A stretch of 64,000 bases of DNA, from assembly GCA_030544215.1 (NCBI GenBank), contig JARZZO010000011.1, positions 5,876,001 to 5,940,000 of the forward strand, written 5' to 3'. The stretch's first letter is position 1. Each line of letters opens with the position of its first letter. The position numbers and the translations under genes are program-made. The stretch is from Zantedeschia hybrid cultivar (taxonomy: Eukaryota > Streptophyta > Magnoliopsida > Alismatales > Araceae). The notes under the pieces are model-generated. The model did not search any database. It was given only the letters and a program-made list of their open reading frames with translations, and was not told the origin of the DNA. Of this stretch, positions 10,440-21,882 are shown piece after piece.

Positions 10440-12330
10440 GCTGCCTCACCTTGGCATCGTCTTTGCAAGGGAGTGAAATGGAATAGAATGTACTGAAAAG
10501 GTGATGCCAAGGTGTGATGAGACACGCTCTTAACATCACATGATTGGAATTTTTCTCGAAATCATCAATGAAGATAGCTCAATGAAATCAATGGAATTAA
10601 TTCTATCTGGATGAGGTAGATAAGGAAATAAAATAAGGTCGATCAACCTCCTCGGAGTGGGAAGTACCCCAGGTCATAGACACTGTAGGTTTCATCATGG
10701 GGAGCGTTTGCCAGCCAATGTGGACGTACTGCAGCCATGATGGATCTTAAAAGAAAACAAGAATATTGGATAAAGAATCCAATCAAGGATATAATTCCAA
10801 TGATATCTTCAAGCGAATCTCAAAGATAATCAAGATACTCAATTCAGAATGGAATATTTCATATCATGTTTGAATTATTTGATTAATGGTCTGAAACTTA
10901 ATCAATAATTAATCCTTATCACAATGATTTCAAAGTTCTACATGATGCATGCTGGGCTAAAAGAAAAATATAAAGTCAAATCAAATATAAATTAATCAAG
11001 GATAATATTGTTAAATCGTCATTAATGAGTCAAGACACTAATTCTTGTAATCCAGTGCTAAGCCGAAGCTCGTTTATCCACGCACCGTTTCATAAAAGTG
11101 GAACCATCGTCCTCACTAATTAACAATCCAACGGCCTATCCGTGCGATTAAGAATCCTCTGGAATTATCATTGTTTTTGTTGTAGGGGAACTCAAATTCC
11201 AGTTTCATCAAAACTACAAGGTCCTTGATATACTCTAATAAATACTTAATATATAGTAATGCGAATGCAAAATAATTACATGAAAAGAGTACAGGGATAG
11301 AAGTAACCGTCTTTCAGCCACGGTTAGACTTCTTGACTCCCACAGCGGGATCTTCTTGACATTTTCAGCTTTACTCAATTTTTCTTGAATTTCAGAAACA
11401 TGTTTCTGGCTGTTCTCTAATCGAATTCCAACTCTCTTCATGCCTTGTGTCCTGTATATGACTTGAACAAACAGGTTAAGTATCTATTCAGGCTTAGCCC
11501 CTTGTCTGGTTAAGTAACCGACTACTTGATCATATCCTTGATAGAAGGGTCAAGAGGCATAGCCTTTATTAACAAAGGTAATGAGAATAATCAAACTTAA
11601 GTAAAATGCAACATACAAGCAGACAGATGCTCACTGAGAATAATCAAACTTAAGTAACAACTCAACTTAAACCCATCGTGTTTGAATTTGTGTTTCCATT
11701 CGTGATCTCATTTGATGATTTGACCCTTAGTCAATCTAAGCCATTCCTTAAGTTTGGAGTACATCTCTTTAGAAAGAAAAGAGGAATAAGTTTAGAAAGC
11801 CCATGAGAAGGTTCCGGAGACTTAAAAAGATGTCCCTTTCCTACCCTAATATCCGTTGGGGTTCGGTCATTTCTTTCCGGGGTATTTATCGACCTTGCGT
11901 TCCCTTTTATTTCATTTCATGGCCTTCATGTAACGTTTGTAATGTAATGGCCTTTCGATTTGACATTTGGCTTTTGCCTTTTCCTTTTTTTTTTTTCTTT
12001 TTGCTTTGGGACGGATCTCCCCCATTTTTTTATGACGGCCTCCTACTAAGATGGCGGGTATTCTTGGTAGTCTATTCTAAGTCTCGTTCCGACATCATGG
12101 GCCGAATTCAAAACAGAATTTTGCTTCAAAAAGAATGATTTGTACTTTACACTTTTAGTCAAGCTTTCGATATTCTTTAGGACTTGTCATCTCTTGTTAC
12201 TCACGAATCAAACGTGTCAGTGTGTGCATTAATGGGCTTGAAATTAAGTTATTCAGACTAATAAGGAAATTTGAGTTTATAAACTTTCTGATTCCACTGG
12301 TCTTTGTACCATACTGATCGACTCTTTAAC
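10440..12330 (-). other. 3' non-coding region of the Tat-type element
   Basis: This is 1.9 kb between the pol stop and the 3' LTR. It has no domain I recognise. A minus-strand frame at 11441-11235 could encode a short charged, helix-prone peptide, but nothing supports it as a gene. Long non-coding 3' regions are usual in the Tat clade. Confidence 0.7.
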
Positions 12331-15300
12331 TTAAGGGTAGTATTTCTTAAGATGTAAACCATTCCAGGGATGTTTTAGCTCTTCTCCTTCTGCATTAACA
12401 AGACGATAAGCATTACCAGGAAAAGCGTGAGATACAACATAAGGTCCTTCCCAGTTGGGTTGGAGCTTAGAACGCGGACCACCAGGTTTTATAAAAATTC
12501 TTTTAACAACCATTTCACCGACTTTGAACTTACGTTCAATGACTTTCTTTTGATAAAAACGTGCTAATCTGTTTTGATAAACTTTTGCATGATTAGCAGC
12601 TGACCATCTTTTCTCGTCTAAAAGTTCCAATTGAGCAAGGAGTGCTGAACGATGTTCATCAATGGAAAATTCCTTATTCAATTGTACTCTTAATGACGGT
12701 ATAAGGATCTCATATGGAACTACCGCCTCCATTTCAAATGTTAAGGAATAAGGAGTTTGTCCAGTAGGTGTGCGGATTGAAGTTCGGTAGGCCCATAGAG
12801 CCTCAACCAATTTTTCTGGCCAATCTGCAAATTTATTAGATTTACACGTCTTTTTGATGATTTTTATCAAAGTCTTATTTGTTGCCTCTGCTTGACCATT
12901 GCCTTGCGGATAATAAGGAGACGAATGATGCAATGCAATTCTATACCTGTTACAGAGGTCCTTCAATTCCTGTGACACGAACTGTGGTCCATTGTCGGTG
13001 ACGATGGTGCTTGGAATTCCAAATCGGGTGATGATGTTCCTCATGATGAACTTGCAGACGGTTGATGCTTTGATCTCTACGTACGCTTCAGCTTCTGCCC
13101 ACTTGGTGAAGTATTCCGTTGCCGTGAGAATGAAAGATTTTTGCTTGATGCCGGAATCTGGATTACCAAGAGGTCCAATAATGTCGAAAGCCCACATGGA
13201 GAAAGGCCATGGGGAAGAAACATGATGGAGTGAAGATGCAGGAGAATGAATTTTGTCGGCGTGAAGTTGACACTTAGCACACCTACGAACAAATCCTACG
13301 CAGTCTTCTTCCATGGTTGGCCAATAAAATCCTTGTCTAAGGATCTTCTTTGTTAGCATCTGTCCATTGACATGGCCACCACAAACTCCACTATGAGCTC
13401 CTTCCATAACTTTCCAAAGCTCATCTTCGTCTAGACATCTCAGAAGAACTCCATCAAAACCTCTCTTGTTTAATGCTCCCCCAACTAGGGTGTATCTTTG
13501 AGCAACTCTCCTGATAGCTCTCTTCTCCTCAGTTGTAGCTTCTTCAGGATACGATTGATCTTCACAATATTTTGCAATTTCATAATACCATGGCTTCTGT
13601 TCATCATCCATCTCTTCTAACAGCTCCATCAACATGATTTCTCTTTTCTCAATGATATCTCCGTCTCTGACTTTCTTCAGCAACTTCTCCTTAGTTCTAA
13701 GGAATGAAGGATCTTTCACGGCGGGTGAAAGACGCCTATGAACTATGATTGATTCAGATTGTTTGCTGATTGGAAAATCAAGAGAAGATGCAAGTGAAGC
13801 TAGAGCGTCAGCTAAGATGTTCTGATTCCTAGGGACATGGACAAAGATCAATTTCGTGAAAAGCTTCGAGTAAGCAGAAGTCAGCTCTTGATAAAGCTTG
13901 AGCTTGGGATCGAGAGTTCGATACTTGGTCAACACTTGGCGAAGAATCAGTTGGCTATCACCTACAATCCTGAGTTTGGTGGCACCATGGAAATGAGCAG
14001 CCTCGAGACCAGCAAGAAGTGCCTCGTATTCAGCTATATTGTTTGTAACTGGAAAATCAAGCTGAAAGGCTTGTGGAATGGTGATACCTTCAGGTGATAA
14101 CAGAACGATACCGATCCCTTTTCCATGAGAATTCAGAGCTCCGTCAAAATGCAAAGTCCACATATCATCTCTGATTTGATTTACGGACATCAGTTCCTCA
14201 TCCGGAAACTCTGATCGGACTGGATCAAATCGAGGAAGGGGATGATGAGCAAGATGTTCTGCTATGGCATAGCCCTTGATCGCTTTCTGTTGAATATAAA
14301 TGATGTCAAATTGAGATAGAAAGCTTTGCCATCGTGCTAACCTATCAGTAAGAACAGATTTTTCCAGAAGGAATTTGATCGGATTCATCCTAGCGATGAG
14401 ATGGACTTCATGGGCCAGAAAATAATGTTTCAATTTCTGCACAACCCAAACCAATGCTGCACATGTTTTCTCCATCGCTGTATATCTCTGTTCAGCGGGG
14501 TTGAGAAGTTTAGAGAGATAGTAGGCTGCCCTCTCTTTTCCTTCTTCATCTTCTTGTGCTAAGACAGCCCCCACAGCATCATCCAGGACTGAAATGTAAA
14601 GTATCAATGGTTTTCCTGGAGATGGTGGTCTCAAAACAGGAGGACTTGCTAAATAGTTCTTTAATCCATCAAACGCCTCCTGACACTTATCGTCCCAATC
14701 GAATTTGACTCCCGGCTTGGTAAGCTCGTAAAAAGGCTTACACCTTTGTGAGTGCTGAGAGACAAAGCGGCGAATAAATTGCAACCTCCCGATTAATCCT
14801 CTCAACTCTTTCAAGTTTTTAGGAGGTGACATTTCTCTAATAGCCTTCGCCTTGTTAGGATCGATCTCAATTCCCCGTTTACTGACGATAAATCCAAGCA
14901 ATTTCCCTGAAGATACCCCGAATACACATTTCTTGGGGTTCATCTTTAACTGATATTCTCTCGATCTCTCTAATACTCTTGCCAAAACTTTGGCATGCTC
15001 AGCCTTTGTTTTCGATTTAACCAATAAGTCATCCACATACACTTCCAGATCTATATGCATCATGTCATGAAATATTGCCATCATAGCCCTCTGATAGGTG
15101 GCTCCAACGTTCTTTAATCCAAATGGCATGACAACATAACAGTATGTTCCCCAAGGTGTAGTGAATGATGTTTTCTCTTGATCCTCTTCTGCCAGCTTAA
15201 TCTGATTATATCCTGAAAATCCATCCATAAATGATAATGTCTCATAGCCAGCGGTGTTATCGATGAGTACATCAATATGAGGCAATGGAAAATCATCTTT

Positions 15301-16239
15301 AGGACACGCCCGGTTCAAATCACGGAAGTCAATGCAAATCCTGACCTTCCCGTCTTTCTTCATAACCGGGACTATGTTGGCCACCCATTGTGGATAGAGG
15401 ACAACTCTAATAAATTTGGCTTTATGCAATTTATCGACCTCTTCCTTCATCTTTAGAGCCATTTGTGGGTGGAATCGCCTCAATTTCTGTTTGACAGGGC
15501 TAGCTCCTTCCTTTAATGTCAACCTGTGTTCAACTAAAGACGAGTCTAACCCTGGCATATCCTCATAACTCCAGGCGAAAGTGTCCTTATAATCCTTGAG
15601 TACTTGTACCATTGCGTTTTCATCCTCTGTAGAAAGATTTTTACTGACGAGGACAACCTTAGGTTCGTCTTCAGTCCCTAAATTAATTTCTTTGGTGGGC
15701 TCTTCTACGGCAGCTGAGGGTTCATCAAATCTCTTCACTCCACTGGCATATGCTTCAGCCGCGTCCTCGTCATCTTCCTCTTCAACAATGGGGTCCTTTT
15801 CATGTACTAATTCATATACCCCGTACCCATCATTGACTGACTCATCATCCATGCAATCTTCTGGCATCTGAATTGGATTTTCTAAAAGCTGAGGAATTAA
15901 AGAGCAAGAAGAGCACTTATCAGCTAAGTCCTGGAGGTATCTATCTGGAATTTGCCTACCCTTAGGCTTCCTAGACTTCCTAACCTGACTAATATGACTA
16001 GACTGCCTAACTTCACTAAACTCACTATCATAACCTAACGAAGATGAAGCAGGATGAAAATCCTGGGATACAAGTGGAAATACAAGAGAATCCTCCCGAG
16101 GGGAGGGACAGAGTAAATCTAAAAGAGAATCTTGACCGAAGGATCCGCGCGGAGGGGTGCAATCGGACAAGTAAGATGTTTCCTCAATGAGGATTTGGGA
16201 AGAATTTGTTGCCAAATTGGCGTTTTTTTTTGGAAAACG
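12331..16239 (-). CDS. Tat-type pol: reverse transcriptase, two RNase H domains, integrase
   Basis: An uninterrupted frame of about 1290 codons. In order: reverse transcriptase (about 260-430, with YVDDLLVKS), the classical RNase H (about 540-640), a second archaeal/plant-type RNase H (about 700-830, with FDGA, AEYEA, GDSQ and LADAL carrying the D-E-D-D set), then integrase with an HHCC zinc finger (AHSGVCGGHV...CAKCQ) and a DDE core (FDIIGP, TDNGPQF, GNGQAEATNK). The first in-frame ATG lies well over 100 codons into the frame, and a stop (TAA at 16246-16248) sits just upstream. It overlaps the protease frame by about 100 bases in the -1 phase. Expression therefore probably needs frameshifting or splicing. 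All catalytic motifs are intact. Confidence 0.93.
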   Translation of the reverse strand, partial: RFPKKNANLATNSSQILIEETSYLSDCTPPRGSFGQDSLLDLLCPSPREDSLVFPLVSQDFHPASSSLGYDSEFSEVRQSSHISQVRKSRKPKGRQIPDRYLQDLADKCSSCSLIPQLLENPIQMPEDCMDDESVNDGYGVYELVHEKDPIVEEEDDEDAAEAYASGVKRFDEPSAAVEEPTKEINLGTEDEPKVVLVSKNLSTEDENAMVQVLKDYKDTFAWSYEDMPGLDSSLVEHRLTLKEGASPVKQKLRRFHPQMALKMKEEVDKLHKAKFIRVVLYPQWVANIVPVMKKDGKVRICIDFRDLNRACPKDDFPLPHIDVLIDNTAGYETLSFMDGFSGYNQIKLAEEDQEKTSFTTPWGTYCYVVMPFGLKNVGATYQRAMMAIFHDMMHIDLEVYVDDLLVKSKTKAEHAKVLARVLERSREYQLKMNPKKCVFGVSSGKLLGFIVSKRGIEIDPNKAKAIREMSPPKNLKELRGLIGRLQFIRRFVSQHSQRCKPFYELTKPGVKFDWDDKCQEAFDGLKNYLASPPVLRPPSPGKPLILYISVLDDAVGAVLAQEDEEGKERAAYYLSKLLNPAEQRYTAMEKTCAALVWVVQKLKHYFLAHEVHLIARMNPIKFLLEKSVLTDRLARWQSFLSQFDIIYIQQKAIKGYAIAEHLAHHPLPRFDPVRSEFPDEELMSVNQIRDDMWTLHFDGALNSHGKGIGIVLLSPEGITIPQAFQLDFPVTNNIAEYEALLAGLEAAHFHGATKLRIVGDSQLILRQVLTKYRTLDPKLKLYQELTSAYSKLFTKLIFVHVPRNQNILADALASLASSLDFPISKQSESIIVHRRLSPAVKDPSFLRTKEKLLKKVRDGDIIEKREIMLMELLEEMDDEQKPWYYEIAKYCEDQSYPEEATTEEKRAIRRVAQRYTLVGGALNKRGFDGVLLRCLDEDELWKVMEGAHSGVCGGHVNGQMLTKKILRQGFYWPTMEEDCVGFVRRCAKCQLHADKIHSPASSLHHVSSPWPFSMWAFDIIGPLGNPDSGIKQKSFILTATEYFTKWAEAEAYVEIKASTVCKFIMRNIITRFGIPSTIVTDNGPQFVSQELKDLCNRYRIALHHSSPYYPQGNGQAEATNKTLIKIIKKTCKSNKFADWPEKLVEALWAYRTSIRTPTGQTPYSLTFEMEAVVPYEILIPSLRVQLNKEFSIDEHRSALLAQLELLDEKRWSAANHAKVYQNRLARFYQKKVIERKFKVGEMVVKRIFIKPGGPRSKLQPNWEGPYVVSHAFPGNAYRLVNAEGEELKHPWNGLHLKKYYP

Positions 16240-19200
16240 AAAGAATTAAACATAAAGTAAGAATGAATAAAAATGGGAAGAGAATCAGACGGAGGAAGAG
16301 GCACCAAGGCCAGAGGATTGGGGGGATCATATAGTAATATGTCCCAGATCAGATCATACAACCTCTCTAGATCGAGAGGAGGTTGTGGTATAATGTCCCG
16401 AGGGGACAGAGTAATCATGACGGGCGGAGCCCGTGGAATATCTTCAGTTATGACCTGCGACCAAGTCGGGGTCAAAAGCAGTGTACGAAAAAGAGTGTGG
16501 AGCATGAAGACATGTGAAGGATATGTCCCCCTCCAGAGCAGATCTGTTGTGTAACCAGCTTCATAGGGGTTATCTGGTTCCCCTTCATCAGTCTCTTCGG
16601 ACAGTAGTATCCGCTTGTCAAATATAGCACCAGGGCTTTCAATTAGTTCATCAATCTGCGGCGGCCACTTAGGTTCTGCAGGATCCAGAAATAGTCTGTT
16701 CAGTGCAATATAGAGATCCCTGAGGTCGAACCATCTGTACCATTCACATTCAGGGTCATGAAATTTCCTCCTTTTCATAGGCCGCAGAGCCTCCAAGGAT
16801 TGGTACGTAAGCAATTCAGAGCAATGTCTGGCCAAATCCCTCCCATATATATCATGGAAGTCAAAACAGGAAGTAATGACTACCGTATTATCATAGCTGA
16901 GTATGGGCCCTTTCACGAAGTGCGTACACAGGGTCCATGTTAGGGGATCTCGGCCTTCTTTAGGTGGTGTAGACATTGCCTCCCAGATTTTCTGACCTTC
17001 TTCGATTTCTGCTTTCTGAACCGGATCTTGTTTCAGTTTTATTGGCCTATAGCCCAGACCACTTCCAGGTGTTGCTCGATGATTCCTGACATGAGTGGTC
17101 CTGCCTTGCAACTGCGTGCCCAGACCTTTCCCAGGCTCGTAGCCGTTCTTCATCATGATCCTCCATCCTGGGGTACTCATGCACTTCCCCCTTTTGATAG
17201 CATCTAATGGGTATGGAGAAATAGTGGCGGCTTTCAGAGGATCAGCCACTGGGCGGTAGACCTGTAATACCGACAGAAAAGGTTGTCGGCCAGGTGAAAC
17301 AGCAGACTTAATGTTCAATGAATGAGCAGCAGCAAGGATCGGCATGCTCGTTACTTTAATTATTCGTCCTTTATAAGGGAATTTGAGGCATTGATGATTC
17401 GTAGAAGGAATCGCCTCGAGAGTTTTAATATAAGGACGACCTAAAATGGCATTTATGGAAGGGTCGATTTCCAGGATGTGAAATTCAACCTCCGCATGAC
17501 TTGCAGGGCCCAGCTCCACCTTTAAATAGACCATTCCCAGAGGAGAACGGGTAGAATTGTCATATGCTGTTACTGATATGGGGCTGGGCAGCCATTTCTC
17601 TTTGGGCACACCGCATAACTCCAGGGTCTTCGGAGGTAAAACATTGATCGAAGCCCCTGTGTCGACCAGGCATGCATCCACGGCCTTCTTACAGATGTTG
17701 ACCGTGATACTCAGAGCCATGCTTCTGGCTGCTGGCGGTGCTAGTTCCGATGTATGGAATGTTATAGAGGGCTGATCCCCCTGAGGAACTAGTAGTGCTG
17801 TAATCTTCTCTACCGGCACGTCTTCATTGACCATCACCTTCTGCAGATATTCCATTAAAGCTTCTTGGTGACTCTTGGATCTCTTGATTAGTTCGAGTAT
17901 AGTGATCCGTGCCGGTGTCCGATCCAGGTGTTTCAACAGGTCATATTGAGTGCCTGGTGCACTCTCTTCATTGTGGGCTTCCTCAGTCGGCTGTGATGGG
18001 CCGTCTCTGACTGTGGACTGAGGAAAGACCTTGTTGAAAATCCTTCCACTCCGGAGCGCGTGTTCCTCAACCGTGGAGGATCCGGGTGACACTTTAAGTA
18101 CCGCAGAGTTGGACGGTGCGGATGGCGCAGAGGGTTGGTAGGTAGGTGGTGGCGTAGGGCTAGGTGGTGATGGCGCGGTGCGGATTAAAGGCCTAGAGGG
18201 TTGGATGGTGGATGGGTAAGCGGTTGGTGAAGTGGGGAATGGTACGCGTAATAGCGGTCTAGATGGTAAAGGCATATCTGGATAGGCGGTAGTGGTAGTG
18301 GGTGAAGTAGGAAACGGTATGCGTAGTAGTGGCCTAGATGGTAGGAGGGGTGCGTTATTGGTTTGCGGGGGGTTATATGATGGAGGCGTAGTGGTGCGGG
18401 GCGTAATGGGTCTTAGGAAGGTGGGTAGTGGTAATGGGTTATTGGGTGTGGGTGAGTGATATGTGGGTGTGGGTATAGGGGTAATAGTAACAGGTTGTGG
18501 CCTTGGTATGTGGATGGTGCGGCGTGGTGGTCGCTCTGCGGTACTTTGAACGTGACCCGTTGAACAAAGAGAGGAAGAGTCCTCTACTCTCCACTGCTGC
18601 CCACGACCAGCCTCAGACTGGCTGTTCATCAAGATGGGAGCAACCTGGTTTTGGTTCTGATGCTCCGGGAGTGGATTCTGCACTATGCCCATGTTGGGTG
18701 GTGCTACTGCCTGTGCCGGTGGTCTTGCTTGCTGCTGCTGCTGCTGCGGTCTCCTCGCCTTCAGGGCTGTTATGTATTTCTTCATTTCCTCCCAGTCTAT
18801 GCCGCCCTGCTCGTTGAGATCATGGATATAATCTCTGAATTGGAAGCAGGTGTCGATGGTATGCCCAGGTTGCCTGTGAAAGTAGCAATACCTAGACGTA
18901 TCGGCATTTTGAGGCCAGACAGCCTTCTCTCTCGGCAAAGCTAAGGCATTGGCTGCCATTAAAGCGCTGAAGATATCCGCCAAGGATTCTGGGAGGGCCG
19001 GGTACTCTGCCCTTTTCGGGCCTGGAGGTCTCCTTTGTTGGTTGTAGTCACCAGGAGGAGGGACATTGTGGTACGCCGGCGGTGCACGCGGCTGGTACTG
19101 TGGCTGTTGCTGTTGCTGCTGATGTGGCTGCTGATACTGCTGTTGAGGGGGCTGCTGATACTGCTGTTGCCGTTGCGGCTGTTGCTGTTGCTGGTTATGA

Positions 19201-20744
19201 TTCGGCTGCTGGGGCCGCTGGTACTGCTGTTGGTAATGGGGGTTCTGCTGTTGCCTGTACCCCTGCTGGCTCGGCTGTGGTGGCCTCTGGTACTGCTGAT
19301 TCCTCACAAACTGGGGCGAGTTATTGTTCATAGTACTGACCTGCTCGTGAGAGAGCGTGCCCTCAGTAGTTGGACCTGAGCTAGGAGAATTCGGCACTGC
19401 AGGCTTCCGAGGTGGAGGCCTGTTAGGTCTATGAGGATCAAAGACGCTAGAGAACGTAGCGTCCTTGAAAGCATTATGGCAGTACCGTGCTCTTTCATAG
19501 AGCTCTGCCATGTTCGTCAAGTTGTTCAAGGAGAGGACTAGCTTGAACTGGGGCGTGGCGTTGGAAATCAACATTTTCACTTGTTCGGATTCAGACAAGT
19601 GATCTTTCACTTTTTCAGCCAGGCCCCGCCACCTGTCAGCAAAACTGACAAACTCCTCGTCCGGTTTCATCTTTTCTGCAATAAGATCCGTGATAGACAA
19701 GGAGGGTGCAACTCTGTCCTAGTATCGTTGAATAAATTTACGTGAAACGATACCGTAATCCTCTACTTCTGAGGGTTCCAAAGAAAAGAACCACTCGAGG
19801 GCTGGTCCCTCTAGGGATCTCCTGAACAAGAAAGCCATTGACCTCTTATCATTCTGCCAGAAAGAGGATTCGTACATGAACTCCTTCAGGTGCGTGAAGG
19901 GGTTACCAGTACCGTTATACTTTCGATACATTGGCATTTCAGAGGGTGGCAGATGGAACACTGGCAGGCTCGGCAAATTGATTTCCGGCACAGCTTTAAC
20001 CCCCATCATTTTCTGAAGATTGTTGAACTGTTCATCCATGCGCTCCATCTTGGCCAGCAACGTCTGCATGGTTAGATCTGCCTGGGGAGGAGGAGGAGGA
20101 GGAAGTACTTGATAGGCCTGCTGCCTAGAGTACGTTGGACAAGGAGGATAATAAGGATGAGGTCCGGCAGAGCTTCCGCCATGCCCGAGGGCATTTTGAT
20201 AAATGGGCGTCTGCGGTCTAGCCGGTGGCCTGGATGACGAAATTTGTGGCCCAGTTGGCCGAGAAGTAAGATGAAGGCCTTCCATGGCCTGATGGATATA
20301 AGGAGGAGGAGGTTGTTGAGGAACAACAGGGGGAGCCACAGGATTCGGCTCAGCAGGCTGCATGGGTGCCTTCCCCTTCAAGATAGACTGGATCGCCTCG
20401 AACTGCTGAGGGTCCAGTCGGGAGGCAAGAACTCCCAGAGCATTAACAAGATCCATAGGATCGGAGGATGGGGGATCATACTGATTCATGTCCCCCTCAA
20501 GGTCAGGATTGGGAATCGCATATTCATGCGGAGGAAGATCATGATATTGATCGTGCGGATTAAAAAGAGGAGTTCGGACATTCCCGTCATGTCGAACTGG
20601 AATGGGGACAGAATTACGAGAGGCATCAGCATCTCTCCCGTTCTCGTAGTTGAAATCAGAATTGCGAGGGGCATTAGCATCTCCCTCGTAGTTGATAATG
20701 GCGTCTTGGGCCATACTCAGATCTCTGCCTGATCGCAGCAACAT
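16119..20744 (-). CDS. Tat-type gag-protease, interrupted by one TAG
   Basis: The frame begins at ATG 20744 (MLLRSGRDLSMAQ). The retrotransposon gag domain straddles an in-frame TAG at 19721-19719; upstream it ends FIQRY, and downstream the same phase continues for 1200 codons. Then come a long Gln/Pro-rich tract (about 19370-19050), a CX2HX4HX4C knuckle (CYFHRQPGHTIDTC), an aspartic protease with DTGA (about 17660), and a glycine-rich G-patch-like segment (about 17170-17080). Only one nonsense codon occurs in about 1540 codons, so it is probably a recent mutation (CAG to TAG would fit). The readthrough context CARYYA is absent. Confidence 0.88.
16223..16231 (-). promoter_or_regulatory. Candidate -1 ribosomal frameshift site
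   Basis: Nine consecutive A residues on the coding strand, read in the gag-protease frame as CAA AAA AAA ACG. A one-base backward slip places ribosomes in the pol frame (CCA AAA AAA AAC). The run sits a few codons after the stop that opens the pol frame (16246-16248) and about 100 bases before the protease stop at 16119, so it lies in the only window where a -1 shift can work. No downstream pseudoknot was established. Splicing between protease and reverse transcriptase, known in Ogre elements, is the alternative. Confidence 0.45.
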
Positions 20745-21232
20745 TATATTAGATTCTCTTTTCAAAAAAATTAATCAAACAAGTTGTGCAGAGATTAATC
20801 AAACAAGTGGATGCTTAACGTGATTTCAGGATTCCTTGTTGAGTTATTTGAATTGGATTAAACCACAATTTCGCTCAGGGAAGGATCCTAGTTTCAGTTT
20901 GATTTCCACCGTTATTCTCTAAGGTTCTCTTTCACAACGCTTTCGGAATCTAGCCGGGACTTCAATTGGTACAACCAGCCCGATGATCAAGGAGGAATAC
21001 CTTGATTTTGGGGACTTATGGAGGTCTCAACGTCAACTTCTCTAGTCTGATCAAGGGACCAACCCAATCAGAGAGAGTTGTTAACGTCGAGTAATGTGTT
21101 CCTAAGAAAAGGAGGGTTTTAGCCTCAATGCGTATGCCCTGCGACCTGGATGGCCTCTAATGCTTAATAGAGTAATGGGTAGCTAGCACTCAACACAGAA
21201 ATCTGGAAACTGAAAAATAATTAAGAAACTGT

Positions 21233-21493
21233 CTGAATCGCGTCGATTATAGTCGACGCTATTCAAAACAGAACTTAATTCTTTCGCAGAGAACAGATGC
21301 AAACAGCAGAGAAAACCTGGAAAATGACTAAAAACTGTCTGAATAGCGTCTACGATGGTCGACGCTATTCAACACAGAGCTTAATTATTTCACAGAAACA
21401 GGTGTAAACGACAGAGATAATCTGGAGGCTAAAAGGCGTCCAGGTGTAAGGACGCGGTTTTGAAACGCGTCGCTGTTCCTGGACGCTTTTTAG
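21233..21493. repeat. Array of 34-base dyads (GCGTC-N10-GACGC) in the leader
   Basis: Four units share the same geometry, a 12-base arm, 10-base spacer and 12-base arm: about 21233-21266, 21339-21372, 21429-21462 and 21460-21493. Arms vary (CTGAATAGCGTC, CTAAAAGGCGTC) but each pair stays largely complementary. The last two units also pair with one another as a larger hairpin, with 15 of 16 bases matching between 21429-21444 and 21478-21493. Five more units with the same spacing lie in each LTR. Confidence 0.75.
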
Positions 21494-21857
21494 TTCGCAG
21501 AAACAGATTTCCAGAAGGATTTTCTGGGTCGAATCCTCCTTAAACAGGGTAAAATGCAGTAAATAATCAACTCAAGCAAAGATTTTTAGTTTCAGATTTT
21601 AAACAGGATGGTTTACTATCTAAACAACTAAGAAATCACACAATCACACAGCATTTTATCACCAAAAACAGCTTTTTAAACTAATCAAGGGGAGGCAAGA
21701 TCTTGCCACTGGGGTGTGCACGTGGTGCACGAGGGAAATTAAACAAACTAAACACTCACCAATTGGTGAGGACGTGTCGAAAGACACAAGTGGTGCACCG
21801 TGGGTGCCCGGTATGATAATAGCAAGAACAAAAGAAATTAAAAGACGGCGAGACCAA

Positions 21858-21875
21858 GTCCCACCGTGATCGCCA
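21858..21875 (-). other. Primer binding site of the Tat-type element
   Basis: On the coding strand TGGCGATCACGGTGGGAC begins seven bases inside the 5' LTR and is complementary to a tRNA ending ...GATCGCCA. From memory this resembles an arginine tRNA 3' end, which Ogre-type elements use. The tRNA identity is inference. Confidence 0.65.
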
Positions 21876-21882
21876 AAAGAGC

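Larger units (their letters stand above)
20745..21882 (-). other. Leader of the Tat-type element
   Basis: This is 1.14 kb between the 5' LTR and the gag ATG. It contains the primer binding site at its upstream end and four copies of the 34-base dyad motif (21233-21493). No upstream open frame of the Ogre ORF1 type is evident. Confidence 0.75.

Noticed and set aside
18497..19379. Plus-strand frames over the Tat-type gag
   Set aside because: They are low-complexity Leu- or Ala-rich readings of the antisense of the Gln/Pro-rich gag tract.
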